From Bacteroidota bacterium (GTDB lineage Bacteria; Bacteroidota; Bacteroidia; Bacteroidales; JAAUTT01), in NCBI GenBank assembly GCA_023429135.1, contig JAEYWD010000024.1, positions 124,001 to 188,000 on the forward strand: a stretch of 64,000 bases of DNA. Direction: 5' to 3'. Shown piece after piece: positions 43,664 through 52,506 of this stretch (the stretch's first letter is position 1; every line of letters starts with the position of its first letter). Made by a program: the position numbers and the translations under genes. A model generated the notes under the pieces. The model did no database searches. It was not told the DNA's origin and saw only the letters and a list, made by a program, of their open reading frames with translations.

Positions 43664-45154
43664 TTAATTTTTATCTACATAACCAAACATGTGAGGAACC
43701 ACCTTGCATGTATTATTTTCGAAGATTAAACCATAACTTACTCCGTTACAAACTTTAATTTTGTTGTTCTGGTATATATGCTCCTTCATTGTAAAATTGG
43801 GAGCTTCGTATAATGCCTGAGAGACTTTTTCCAATATATCCTTCCGATCAATTAGTTTTATCCCTGGAAGTTCTTTTAAATAGGTTGGATATCCAAGCTT
43901 TACATTAATAATTTTCCCATCTAAATCAAAAGTAACATGAATTGGTAATCCATTTTTGTCCTTACTATTTAAGAAAGAAGCCGGAAGATTTCCTTTATTT
44001 ATAATGTACTTACCAAGTTCAATATTGCTTGAATAAAAATCATCAGTACCATTAAAAAGTGGGATAGGTGGTGGTGGCGGAGGGGGTGGTGGAGGCATTT
44101 CCACTTTTTCATTTTTTGCGCTAAGAGGCGGAGGCGGAGGCGGTGGAGGCGACGCTGCTTCATCCATTTTTGACTTTTTAGCCGGAGGAGGTGGTGGCGG
44201 TGGAGGTGGGGGAACATTTTTCCACTTTGTAGTATCTCCAACGATTACCTTACCATCTTTTGTTACTTTAGGCGGGTCCTGTGCCAGGTTTACCCTTGAG
44301 AGTGTCTGAATTGTAAATATTGCCACCAGAAATACAGCAAATACTGCAAACCATCTTTTATTGCGTTGATTGTTCATCATAACAATTCGTTTTTTAGTTA
44401 AGGAACTTTTAAAACCATTTACCGGCAGATAAATGTTGGTACCACATGCATGGTTGAAAAGCAGCATCTGGTAGTCGAGTTTGGGGGTTTGTTTCAATAC
44501 TTCCTCGTCGGCAAGGTATTCGTGCAGCTCTTTAACAGAGCGCCTGAACAACCATGCGAACGGGTTAAACCACTGAACTGCCACCAAAAGCTCCAGCAGG
44601 ATAAGGTCCAACCAGTGCCACTGACGGATGTGTACCCTTTCGTGTTCCAGCATGGCGCCATGGTTGGCCTCCGAAAGGGTTTGCCTGTTGATAAAAATTA
44701 AATGAAGGAACGAAAACGGATAAGGCAGACTGTGCATGATAACCAGCCTGTCGGGCCCTACTTTTTGTATGCCATGTTTGATTGTAAGAAACAAAAGATG
44801 GAAGAAGCCAATGAGAAAGCGAAGAAGAACAAGTCCTAACCCTGCAAGGTAAATGAATGGAAGAACCGTGCTGACTGAAAGTGATTCAGGTTTGTAATAT
44901 TCTTTTAAAACGGCTTTTGGAGCCGCTGGGTCATTGCTTAAAAAATCGCGGAGGTATTCTGCCGGCACTTGCAGCCACACCTGTTTTTGAACTGCAAAAT
45001 ATTCGTTTATCAGCGGCATCAAAAACGAAGCGGCAATGGCCATCAGAAAATAAAACCTCACCCATCTGAACCGGGTGTTATTGCGGATTAAAACTAAGTA
45101 CAAGAGGTACGAAAGAAAAACCCCCAGCGACGATTTTATAATGTATTCTTCCAT
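43664..45154 (-). CDS. BlaR1-like M56 metalloprotease with poly-Pro linker and TonB-like C-terminus
   Basis: 496 residues. Three membrane helices (about 8-25, 33-52, 95-125), then the zinc site HERVH at 171-175 with HEYLADEE as the downstream acidic part: an M56 antirepressor protease. A fourth helix (about 267-285) is followed by a periplasmic segment with three proline tracts (about 315-365), coded by GGN-rich DNA. The last 125 residues, with IHVTFDLDGKIINVKLGYP, resemble a TonB C-terminal domain. The protease should cleave the repressor encoded 12 bases upstream when a cell-envelope signal is sensed; the tail suggests a link to TonB machinery. Confidence 0.85.
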   Translation of the reverse strand: MEEYIIKSSLGVFLSYLLYLVLIRNNTRFRWVRFYFLMAIAASFLMPLINEYFAVQKQVWLQVPAEYLRDFLSNDPAAPKAVLKEYYKPESLSVSTVLPFIYLAGLGLVLLRFLIGFFHLLFLTIKHGIQKVGPDRLVIMHSLPYPFSFLHLIFINRQTLSEANHGAMLEHERVHIRQWHWLDLILLELLVAVQWFNPFAWLFRRSVKELHEYLADEEVLKQTPKLDYQMLLFNHACGTNIYLPVNGFKSSLTKKRIVMMNNQRNKRWFAVFAVFLVAIFTIQTLSRVNLAQDPPKVTKDGKVIVGDTTKWKNVPPPPPPPPPPAKKSKMDEAASPPPPPPPPLSAKNEKVEMPPPPPPPPPPIPLFNGTDDFYSSNIELGKYIINKGNLPASFLNSKDKNGLPIHVTFDLDGKIINVKLGYPTYLKELPGIKLIDRKDILEKVSQALYEAPNFTMKEHIYQNNKIKVCNGVSYGLIFENNTCKVVPHMFGYVDKN

Positions 45155-45166
45155 TGCAGCAATGCT

Positions 45167-45547
45167 TTAGGATGCTTTTTTCTTCTTTTGCATTTCTTCT
45201 TTCAGAATGTTCATCATTTGTTCCATTTCCTCAATGGTAACTTCCTTGTCGCGCGCAAAGAAAGAAACCATTTTGTTGTAAGAGTTACTGAAATAGTTCT
45301 TCACAACATTTCCCATAAAAGCTTTGGTATATTCTTCCTTACTTATAATGGGGTAATATTCGTGAATCTTTCCATAAACATTATGGTTAATAAATCCTTT
45401 GGTTTCGAGTATTTTCACAACGGTCGAAATGGTAGTATTAGCAGGCTTGGGATCGGGAAAGCCATCGGCAATATCTTTGATAAAGCCTTTTTTTATCCTC
45501 CATAAAATCTGCATAATCTGTTCTTCCGCTTTTGTAAGTTCTTTCAT
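45167..45547 (-). CDS. BlaI/MecI-family repressor
   Basis: 126 residues from the ATG at 45547; the frame opens at a TTG four codons upstream. Winged helix spans about 5-75: LTKAEEQIMQILWRIKKGFI, then NTTISTVVKILETKGFINH, the recognition helix of BlaI/MecI. The C-terminal part is the dimer helix pair, ending in a Lys run. It represses its own operon with the BlaR1-like protease until cleaved; a perfect operator lies in its promoter. Confidence 0.93.
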   Translation of the reverse strand: MKELTKAEEQIMQILWRIKKGFIKDIADGFPDPKPANTTISTVVKILETKGFINHNVYGKIHEYYPIISKEEYTKAFMGNVVKNYFSNSYNKMVSFFARDKEVTIEEMEQMMNILKEEMQKKKKAS

Positions 45548-45569
45548 TTCTTTTATCAAATTGGCAAAA

Positions 45570-45600
45570 CAAATATACGACTAAAAAATTAGTCGTACAA
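45570..45600 (-). promoter_or_regulatory. Promoter of the BlaI-BlaR1 operon
   Basis: Minus strand TTG (45600-45598), 20 bases, TATATTTG (45577-45570). The predicted transcript starts near 45563, about 16 bases before the ATG at 45547, which supports the ATG over the TTG. Confidence 0.75.
45576..45597. promoter_or_regulatory. BlaI operator
   Basis: Perfect inverted repeat: TACGACTAA and TTAGTCGTA, 9-bp arms with a 4-base centre. It fills the spacer between the -33 and -7 boxes. TAC-rich palindromes of this kind are the known BlaI/MecI targets. Confidence 0.85.
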
Positions 45601-45626
45601 CTATTTTATTAGATTTGTTTGAAAAA

Positions 45627-45743
45627 AGTCCATAGTCCATAGCAGATAGTCCATAGTTATTGGATTACATATAAAAACAAAATCCGATCCTCTTAATTGA
45701 GAACCGGACTTTACTATCGATTATCGACTAAAAGCTATCGACT
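45627..45743. repeat. Inverted heptad-repeat element (site 6 of 9)
   Basis: Left arm: five units at 45627, 45634, 45641, 45648 and 45655, three of them AGTCCAT. Right arm: reverse-complement units ending at 45715, 45722, 45729, 45736 and 45743, mostly ATCGACT. The outermost right unit overlaps the TAG stop of the next gene. The core holds a hairpin (45683-45708) usable as a terminator. The same words occur at the element around the four-helix-bundle gene. Confidence 0.8.
45683..45708 (-). terminator. Possible terminator in the element core
   Basis: TCCGATCCTC and GAGAACCGGA pair at eight of ten positions around a TTAATT loop, with a T-rich tract next on the minus strand. It would end the transcript of the 45742-46194 gene. 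Confidence 0.5.
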
Positions 45744-46194
45744 ATTTTTTCACTTCGCCCGCAACATCGTAAATTACAATTTCTGTAGGCTTTGAAGTTA
45801 AAGGACCAATTTTATCGCCAAACGACTTAAAGTAAGGAGCTGCAAAATGGGCATCAATGGCGGCCTGGTTCTTATAATTTTCGTAAACCAGAAAGCTTGC
45901 TTTTTCATAAGGGTTCTGATAAAGCTGGTAACCGGTGCAACCGGGTTCTTTCAAGGTGCTGTCTATCATTCCCTGGAACATCTTTGTAAATTCGTTCACT
46001 TTCTCGGGTTTGATGTAGATTTTGGCAGCAATAATTTTAGAGTATTCTACTGTGTCAGCCTTTTTGCAGCATCCGGAATCTTTTTTAACGCAGGCAGAAT
46101 CGCCTTCGTTATGTTTGTTTTCTGAAGCAGGAGGGGTACAGGCAAAAATAATTGCTGCGAATGCAAGCACAAAAAGTAAGGATTTTGTTTTCAT
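45742..46194 (-). CDS. Antibiotic-biosynthesis-monooxygenase-fold lipoprotein
   Basis: 150 residues. Lipoprotein signal MKTKSLLFVLAFAAIIFAC. A linker follows with four Cys (DSACVKKDSGCCKKAD gives three of them close together). Residues about 50-145 form an ABM/YgiN-like domain: IIAAKIYIKPEKVNEFTKMF, then EPGCTGYQLYQNPYEKASFL and the AAPYFKSF segment. Relatives oxidise quinols or handle heme without cofactors. Surface anchoring and the Cys-rich linker are unusual. A -7 box TATATTTG lies upstream, near 46225. Confidence 0.8.
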   Translation of the reverse strand: MKTKSLLFVLAFAAIIFACTPPASENKHNEGDSACVKKDSGCCKKADTVEYSKIIAAKIYIKPEKVNEFTKMFQGMIDSTLKEPGCTGYQLYQNPYEKASFLVYENYKNQAAIDAHFAAPYFKSFGDKIGPLTSKPTEIVIYDVAGEVKK

Positions 46195-46442
46195 ATAATA
46201 ATTTGGTTTAGGATTGAATATTGATCAAATATATAGAATTTCTTTTGGCTGGGCTGAAATTTTTCTCAATACTTTTGTCAAAGCGCTTTTAACAGGCAGG
46301 ACTCTATTTTTTGTAAGTTGGAAATTATAAGAAGCATTTTTACGTTCAACTGAAGGGATTGATTAGTTGTTAAATAAAGTTAAACAATCATAAAACCTTA
46401 TAGGGAAAAAATATTAGGAATAGGAAAACCAAAAAATGCATC

Positions 46443-46450
46443 TATTTTTG
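46443..46450 (+). promoter_or_regulatory. -7 box of the DedA-coaX unit
   Basis: TATTTTTG, 28 bases before the ATG at 46479; no clear -33 box. The rest of the 284-base gap (46195-46478) is AT-rich and shows only the divergent promoter of the lipoprotein gene. Confidence 0.5.
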
Positions 46451-46478
46451 AACTTTTAAAACGCTAGAATTTTAACTA

Positions 46479-47111
46479 ATGCTCGTTGAAACCTTTAAAG
46501 CTGTGACCGACTGGTACATGTCCAACATGAACTATGGTACAATTACTTTGCTAATGGCCGTTGAAAGCTCTTTTATTCCATTTCCCTCAGAAATTGTAAT
46601 TCCACCGGCTGCTTGGAAAGCTGCCGATCCGGCCGGAGGTTTGAATATTTATCTTGTGGTGGCGTTCTCTACCTTAGGTTGCTTAATTGGTGCACTTTTC
46701 AACTATTTCATTGCATATTTTCTGGGACGAAAGATTATATATTCTCTTGCCGAATCCAAAGTTGCACGTCTCTTTCTAATTAAGCGTGAATCCATCGAAA
46801 AAGCCGAAAATTATTTTGTTAAGCATGGACGAAGTTCAACCCTGATAGGCAGGTTAGTACCCGGAGTGAGGCAATTGATTTCGATTCCTGCAGGCCTGGC
46901 TAAAATGAACATGCGCGACTTCATAATTTATACAGCTATAGGCTCAACTTTGTGGAACATATGTTTGGCTTTGCTTGGTTATTTTTTCTATTCTCAAAAA
47001 GAGGTGCTCGAGTTGTATTATAAAGAACTTACCTATTCAGTTCTGTTATTAGGAGCTATTTTTGTGATTTATCTGATTGTTAAAGCACGGAGAAAAAAGA
47101 AACTCGCCTGA
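46479..47111 (+). CDS. DedA-family membrane protein
   Basis: 210 residues with about five membrane segments. The family signature is visible: ESSFIPFPSEIVIPPAAW early, and FVKHGRSSTLIGRLVPGVRQLISIPAG, the conserved FxRxxPxxR-like region. Members move undecaprenyl phosphate or polyamines, or keep membrane potential; the best studied flip undecaprenyl phosphate. It precedes coaX by 7 bases. Confidence 0.92.
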   Translation: MLVETFKAVTDWYMSNMNYGTITLLMAVESSFIPFPSEIVIPPAAWKAADPAGGLNIYLVVAFSTLGCLIGALFNYFIAYFLGRKIIYSLAESKVARLFLIKRESIEKAENYFVKHGRSSTLIGRLVPGVRQLISIPAGLAKMNMRDFIIYTAIGSTLWNICLALLGYFFYSQKEVLELYYKELTYSVLLLGAIFVIYLIVKARRKKKLA

Positions 47112-47118
47112 TAATGAT

Positions 47119-47841
47119 ATGAATCTCTGCATCGACATAGGAAATACGCTTGTCAAAATAGCCGTTTTTGATGGAGATAATTTGATCCGTCAGGAGAGCT
47201 ATAAAGATTTTGATATTGCCGATGTTGAAAAGATTAAAATGAACTTTGGAGTAAGAAGGGTTATTATCAGCAGTGTAAAAGAAGATAATCCATGGTTTTA
47301 TACTGAAATGGGTAAGCTTTTTGAAAAAAGTACGATACTCACTTCCGTTACAAAAATTCCCATAACAAACGAGTATAAAACTCCTGAAACACTGGGAAAA
47401 GACAGACTAGCGGTAGTAGTTGGCGCTAATTATCTTTATCCTCAAAGGAATTTGCTCGTAATTGATGCCGGAAGCGCTATAACCTTCGATTTTATCGACG
47501 ACAAAGCTGCCTATAAAGGTGGAAACATTGCGCCGGGCCTTTCCATGCGTTTCAGGGCGCTGAACGAATTTACAAGAAGGCTGCCGTTGCTGGGTCCGCA
47601 AAACGTTTTTCCTTTACTTGGAGGAAATACTTCCGAAGCTATAATTTCAGGAGTGCAAAACAGCATCATTTTTGAAGTGGATGCTTATATTACCGAATTA
47701 GGGAAGCTTTACCCGGAAGTTATTACACTAATCACCGGGGGCGACGCGAAATTCTTTGATAATAAAGTAAAAAATACCATATTTGTGATCCCAAATTTAG
47801 TACTCATAGGCTTAAACAGAATCTTAAATTTTAATGCGTAA
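47119..47841 (+). CDS. coaX: Type III pantothenate kinase
   Basis: 240 residues from the ATG at 47119; the frame opens at a TTG inside the DedA gene. First step of CoA synthesis. Acetate-kinase-like fold: DIGNTLVKIAVFDGD (phosphate 1), PETLGKDRLAVVVGA (pantothenate site), VIDAGSAITFDFID (phosphate 2, with the conserved Asp), and GGNIAPGLSMRFRAL. The C-terminal ITGGDAKFF closes the ATP site. It overlaps the following barrel gene by 8 bases. Confidence 0.94.
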   Translation: MNLCIDIGNTLVKIAVFDGDNLIRQESYKDFDIADVEKIKMNFGVRRVIISSVKEDNPWFYTEMGKLFEKSTILTSVTKIPITNEYKTPETLGKDRLAVVVGANYLYPQRNLLVIDAGSAITFDFIDDKAAYKGGNIAPGLSMRFRALNEFTRRLPLLGPQNVFPLLGGNTSEAIISGVQNSIIFEVDAYITELGKLYPEVITLITGGDAKFFDNKVKNTIFVIPNLVLIGLNRILNFNA

Positions 47842-49126
47842 AATACTATTCATACTCCTGTCGTTTCTAAGCATCGGTGCTTATAGTCAAACGAATACAT
47901 ATTCTCCTTATTCCCGTTACGGATTAGGTGATTTAGCACACGAAGGTTTAGCCTTTAACAGGGCAATGGGTGGAACAGGTATAGCTTTAAGGCTGCCAAA
48001 TTCTATCAATTATCTTAATCCGGCTTCCTATACCGCTCAGGATACCATGTCGTTTATATTCGACTTTGGACTTTATTCCAATTACACGCAGTATAAAACC
48101 AATACCAGCAATTCCGCCGACTGGAGATCTTCACTTAGTCATATTGTTATAGGGTTCCCTATTACGAAATGGTGGAAAAGCAGTTTGGGATTGGTGCCGT
48201 ATTCTAGAATGGGTTATAATTTAGCGGATTTTAAAATTATTAACTATGCCAATGGCAGTCGCGAGTCTTTCGACTTTTTTTATAATGGTACTGGTGGAGT
48301 AAATAAATTTTATTTTGGAAATGCAATCAAGCTGAAAAATCTTTCAGTAGGCGTTAATTTAAATGTTCTTTTCGGATCGCTGGAACAAACCCACCGGTTT
48401 AGTGAGTTAAACCTGAAAACGGATATGGCATCCACAACCCGCGAACAACAGCAGTCGATCCGCAGCACCAGTTTTACTTTTGGATTGCAATACGACCTTA
48501 AACTCACCGACGATTTGAATGTAATTGTTGGCGGAACCATGGAAAACAAGAGCCGGTTAGTGGTAGATGAATATCTGCTTGTAACAAACGTGTTTGCCCA
48601 TGATACTACCACATCAAAGGGTACCCAAACAATTTATTCGCCCGACACCGTCGATTTTCATGACGGACGCGTAAAAAGCCATCTTCCTATGAGATATGGT
48701 GCAGGTTTAACAATTAATTTTAAGAATAAACTGCTTTTATCAGCCGATTATTCTTCCCAGAAATGGAGCGATTTCCAATCGTTTAACCCGTTTGATGAGC
48801 TTGCCGACAGCCGGAGCCTTAATTTTGGGTTGCAATATACCCCCGATGAAAAAGCTATCAGAAACTACTGGAAAAGAATTGGTTTACGCGCTGGCTTTTA
48901 TACATCCGAAACTTACATGAAAGTTAAAGGTGAGCAGCTTAAGGAATACGGGGTGACCTGTGGGCTTCGGTTCCCATTCAAAGGGAATAAATCGGCTTTC
49001 CAGATTTCATATGAGTTTGGAAAACGAGGAACAACCAATAACGGCCTTATTCAGGAAAATGTTCATAGCATAAATCTGGGAATAACCTTGCACGATTTTT
49101 GGTTCATTAAATCAAAATACGATTAG
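47834..49126 (+). CDS. Outer-membrane beta-barrel protein
   Basis: 430 residues. Signal peptide MRKILFILLSFLSIGAYSQ. The mature start TYSPYSRYGLGDLAHEGLAFNRAMGGTGIAL is typical of the Bacteroidota barrel family encoded between coaX and lptC, loosely related to FadL and PorV proteins. Strands alternate to the C-terminus (INLGITLHDFWFIKSKYD). Function unknown; the position suggests envelope assembly. It overlaps coaX and precedes lptC by 7 bases. Confidence 0.8.
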   Translation: MRKILFILLSFLSIGAYSQTNTYSPYSRYGLGDLAHEGLAFNRAMGGTGIALRLPNSINYLNPASYTAQDTMSFIFDFGLYSNYTQYKTNTSNSADWRSSLSHIVIGFPITKWWKSSLGLVPYSRMGYNLADFKIINYANGSRESFDFFYNGTGGVNKFYFGNAIKLKNLSVGVNLNVLFGSLEQTHRFSELNLKTDMASTTREQQQSIRSTSFTFGLQYDLKLTDDLNVIVGGTMENKSRLVVDEYLLVTNVFAHDTTTSKGTQTIYSPDTVDFHDGRVKSHLPMRYGAGLTINFKNKLLLSADYSSQKWSDFQSFNPFDELADSRSLNFGLQYTPDEKAIRNYWKRIGLRAGFYTSETYMKVKGEQLKEYGVTCGLRFPFKGNKSAFQISYEFGKRGTTNNGLIQENVHSINLGITLHDFWFIKSKYD

Positions 49127-49133
49127 GTATCAA

Positions 49134-49700
49134 ATGAAAAAAATAACCAGTATAGTAAGTTTTTGTGCCATTATAAGTCTTTTTGCAGCAGGACTTGTTT
49201 CGTGCGAGAACGACCTGGAAGTTGTGCAGTCTTTTGAAGATCCGGCCAAAGTTCCCGATGCCACCTTCGAAAAATTCGAAACTTTATATTACGATTCTTC
49301 AAAACTGAATGCAAAAGTTGAATCGGATCTGCTCCTGCGGTTCTCCGGGAAAATAACCAAGGATCCTTATATGGAGTTTCCCAAAGGAATTTTTGTACAG
49401 TTTTTTGATAGCGTCAAAAACGTAAGGGCAAGTGTGAAATCGAAATACGCCATTTATTACGAGAGCAAGAAACTTTGGGAGGCCCGTAACGACGTTGTTG
49501 TAATAAGCACTGATGGTAAACAACTAAATACCGAACAGTTATTTTGGGATCAGAATAAGAAAATTATATATTCCGAAAAGTTTTGCCGGGTTACAACACC
49601 CAATGCAAGTCTTACAGGCAACAAATTCCAGGCTGTGGAGGACTTTTCAAGTTATGAACTTTCGCAGGTACAAGGACCACTAAAAGTGAAAGATGAGTAA
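49134..49700 (+). CDS. lptC: LPS export protein LptC
   Basis: 188 residues. Lipoprotein-like signal ending LFAAGLVSC. The LptC beta-jellyroll follows (about 30-180): VQSFEDPAKVPDATFEKFET, YMEFPKGIFVQFFDS, and KLWEARNDVVVISTDGKQLNTEQLFW, which is diagnostic. It bridges LPS from the inner-membrane LptBFG to LptA. No LptA or LptB gene is adjacent. Its last eight bases overlap the next small gene. Confidence 0.88.
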   Translation: MKKITSIVSFCAIISLFAAGLVSCENDLEVVQSFEDPAKVPDATFEKFETLYYDSSKLNAKVESDLLLRFSGKITKDPYMEFPKGIFVQFFDSVKNVRASVKSKYAIYYESKKLWEARNDVVVISTDGKQLNTEQLFWDQNKKIIYSEKFCRVTTPNASLTGNKFQAVEDFSSYELSQVQGPLKVKDE

Positions 49701-49881
49701 TTTTTTCGGCAGAATTCTGGAATTTATCTGGCTATTGGTTGGACTCGTTTCTATTTTTACTTCCGTAAACAGCTTCATAAATCGCGACTCCAAAAATGGA
49801 TTGATTATGGCCTTGGTTGCACTAATTGGATTACTCATGTTTTTTGCACGACGCACCATCCGGTTACGACGTAAGGATTAA
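49693..49881 (+). CDS. Small membrane protein, unknown
   Basis: 62 residues with two hydrophobic segments (about 6-22 and 35-52) and a basic C-terminus (RRTIRLRRKD) on the cytoplasmic side. The overlap with lptC (8 bases) supports it as a real gene. It may help the LPS export complex; there is no direct evidence. Confidence 0.65.
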   Translation: MSNFFGRILEFIWLLVGLVSIFTSVNSFINRDSKNGLIMALVALIGLLMFFARRTIRLRRKD

Positions 49882-50025
49882 GATCAATAGAAAAACCAAA
49901 CTTTTATTAGCCTCCAGCCCTGTAGAATCAAGATTTTTTAATTTTTTTTTTATCATCGAATAAGAAATACTTTAAATGCTTATATTCGTACCTCAATTTT
50001 TAAAACGTAAAATACTGAATAGCTT

Positions 50026-52137
50026 ATGCCTGTACTCGAGAAAATAAGAAGCAAAGCGGGGATCTTTATCGCCATTTTCATTGGTTTTGCATTATTTGCA
50101 TTTATAATTGGAGACTTTTTAACTTCAGGGCAGTCGTTGTTTCGCCAATCGCAAATGGAAATAGCGGAAATTGGAGGAAAATCAATTTCAACACAGGATT
50201 TTGAACAAAAATTTGTGGAACTCCAGGAAGTTACAAAAGCTAAAACCGGTCAGACTACCTTACCTGAAAACGCATTGGAATCACTTAAGGAACAAACCTG
50301 GTTAGAAATTATTTTTGAAGAAGTTGTTGATCCCGAATATAAAGAGCTCGGTTTAGCTGTTGGAGAAGATGAACTTGCTGATCAGATAACCGGAAGCAAC
50401 CCATCGCCTATTATCCGTCAGAATTTCGGAGATCCTAATACCGGTCAGATCAATACTGTTGCTGTAAACCGTCTGTGGAACAGCTATGAGCAAAATCCTA
50501 CCTGGAAGGCGATAGTACTTTCTATTGAGAAGGAAATTGTCATGAACCAGGCATTCACAAAATATACCAATATTATTCGTAAAGGTTTATATGTACCTAA
50601 GTTTCTTGCTAAAAACGATTTTGTTGAAACAAATGAGAAAGTTGATGTAAGTTTCCTTGTGAAGAGATATTCCGAAATAGGAGATTCTGCAGTAAAAATC
50701 ACTAACAGCGACCTCAAGAAATATTACAACGATCATAAATACCTGTTCGAACAAACACCTTCGCGCGATTTAGAGTATGTTACTTTCGACATTCTTCCTT
50801 CAAAACAGGATTATAATGCTGCCAAGGAATATATCGATAAGGCTCTTCCTGAATTCCAGTCGACAGAAGATCCAAAGCAATACGTTTCTGCCAATTCCGA
50901 TCTTCCCTTCGATAGCCGGTATTATAAAGCTGGTCAGCTTTCCGATACATTAAATAAGTTTATGTTTTCGGCAAGTGAAGGCGCAGTTTTTGGTCCTTAT
51001 TTCGAAGAAGAAACCTATAAAATTGCTCGTCTTGTTAAAGTGGCTTTTATGCCAGATACAGTTAAAGCCCGTCACATACTTATTCAACCTACCGAGCAGT
51101 CGCAGGCCGGAGTTGATAAAGCGAAGAATCTCGCCGACTCTGTTATGAATGCAGTTAAAAAAGGTGCCAACTTTACCGAACTTGTTGCCAAATATTCTGC
51201 CGATAAAGGCAGTGTTCCTACTGGTGGAGATCTTGGATGGTTTGAAGAAGGAAGAATGGTTCCTGAATTTAATGACGCCGCTTTCTCCATGAGCAAGGGC
51301 GAAACAAAAGTTGTACAGACTCAGTTTGGGTACCATGTATTGCAGGTAACCGACCGTGGTCCTGAAACCAAGAAAGTTCAGGTTGCCGTTATGGCACGTA
51401 AAGTTGATGCCAGTCAGGCCACAAATAACGATATTTATGCAGCGGCAAGCAAATTTGCTGGAGAAAACAGATCGCGCGACCAGTTTAATAAAACCATCAA
51501 TGCCTCCAATGGTAAGCTTGTTAAAAAACTTGCCAGCAGCGTAACTTTGAACGATAAAGTTATAGCAGGCCTTGATCAGCCTCGTGAGCTTATTCGTTGG
51601 GCTTACAAAGCAAGTGAAGGTGAAGTTTCCGATGTTATTTCTCTTCGCAATGCATTTGTTGTAGCTGTTGTTTCGCAGGTTCGCGAGGATAAATTTGCTA
51701 CGCTGCAACAGGTTCAACCAGAAGTGGAAATGGCGGTTCGCAAAGAGAAGAAAGGAGACCTTTTGGCCGATCAGATTAAAAAACAAGCTGAAGGAACCAA
51801 GGATATTCTGGCTCTTGCAGGTAAACTCAACACTACTGTTGAAACAGCCTCGGGAATCAGTTTCTCTTCATTCTCAATTGGTTCGGCAGGTATTGAACCT
51901 AAATTGATTGCTACGGCAACAACCATCAAAACCAATGAATTGTCGAAACCTGTAAAGGGTAACAATGGAGTGTATGTTGCTTTGGTTACGTCTAAGGTTC
52001 CTGCTGAAGGTACTGATTACAACCAGTCAGTTCAGAAATTAAGCTATACCTTACAATCGCGCGGAAGCGGATACGAAGCGCTCGAAGCTTTGAAAAAACT
52101 TGCCAATATTGAAGATAAAAGAGGCAAATTTTATTAA
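50026..52137 (+). CDS. PpiD/SurA-like peptidyl-prolyl isomerase, membrane-anchored
   Basis: 703 residues. One anchor near residues 12-30 (AGIFIAIFIGFALFAFIIGDF). A SurA-N-like helical region follows (about 40-220). The rotamase domain of the PpiC type lies near 340-445: VKARHILIQPTEQSQAG, then GGDLGWFEEGRMVPEFNDAAF and QFGYHVLQV, all family motifs. A second, degenerate rotamase-like region is possible toward the C-terminus. The protein should chaperone exported envelope proteins. Its own promoter was not seen; a terminator follows. Confidence 0.9.
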   Translation: MPVLEKIRSKAGIFIAIFIGFALFAFIIGDFLTSGQSLFRQSQMEIAEIGGKSISTQDFEQKFVELQEVTKAKTGQTTLPENALESLKEQTWLEIIFEEVVDPEYKELGLAVGEDELADQITGSNPSPIIRQNFGDPNTGQINTVAVNRLWNSYEQNPTWKAIVLSIEKEIVMNQAFTKYTNIIRKGLYVPKFLAKNDFVETNEKVDVSFLVKRYSEIGDSAVKITNSDLKKYYNDHKYLFEQTPSRDLEYVTFDILPSKQDYNAAKEYIDKALPEFQSTEDPKQYVSANSDLPFDSRYYKAGQLSDTLNKFMFSASEGAVFGPYFEEETYKIARLVKVAFMPDTVKARHILIQPTEQSQAGVDKAKNLADSVMNAVKKGANFTELVAKYSADKGSVPTGGDLGWFEEGRMVPEFNDAAFSMSKGETKVVQTQFGYHVLQVTDRGPETKKVQVAVMARKVDASQATNNDIYAAASKFAGENRSRDQFNKTINASNGKLVKKLASSVTLNDKVIAGLDQPRELIRWAYKASEGEVSDVISLRNAFVVAVVSQVREDKFATLQQVQPEVEMAVRKEKKGDLLADQIKKQAEGTKDILALAGKLNTTVETASGISFSSFSIGSAGIEPKLIATATTIKTNELSKPVKGNNGVYVALVTSKVPAEGTDYNQSVQKLSYTLQSRGSGYEALEALKKLANIEDKRGKFY

Positions 52138-52157
52138 TAGATTGTACAGAATATAAT

Positions 52158-52190
52158 AAAAGGGCGGTTCTCAGTTGAGCCGCCTTTTTT
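52158..52190. terminator. Terminator between convergent genes
   Basis: GGCGG and CCGCC with nested CTCA/TGAG, flanked by AAAA and TTTTTT, after the foldase gene (stop 52137). The minus-strand gene ends at 52195, so it may serve both directions. Confidence 0.8.
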
Positions 52191-52194
52191 ATTG

Positions 52195-52455
52195 CTATAC
52201 CTTTTCGTCTATCCAAACAATTTCTTCCTGCAAATCTTCGGCATATCGCCTGAAATTGAAATGCTCTGTTTCAGCCATCAGTAATTCATCATTTATCCTA
52301 AGGAAGTCTGCATTATGAAATTCTTCCAATATCTGTTCCTCTCTTTTGGTATCAACCCGGGGCGTCACATCCAGGCTAAAGCTTGACAAATTCCTTTCGG
52401 GCGTAATAAACAGGCTGCCATCGCAGTTTTTGAGACATACGTGTACTTCTTTCAT
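52195..52455 (-). CDS. Small protein, unknown function
   Basis: 86 residues from the ATG at 52455; the frame opens further upstream without a better start. It begins MKEVHVCLKNCDGSLFITPE and has two Cys close together. The rest is acidic and helical. No family recognised and no signal peptide. It lies 51 bases downstream of the HU-like gene on the same strand. Confidence 0.5.
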   Translation of the reverse strand: MKEVHVCLKNCDGSLFITPERNLSSFSLDVTPRVDTKREEQILEEFHNADFLRINDELLMAETEHFNFRRYAEDLQEEIVWIDEKV

Positions 52456-52506
52456 AATTGTTCTTTTTAAAATATAAAACAACTGAAGAAGTTTTGTGGT
52501 TAGCGC

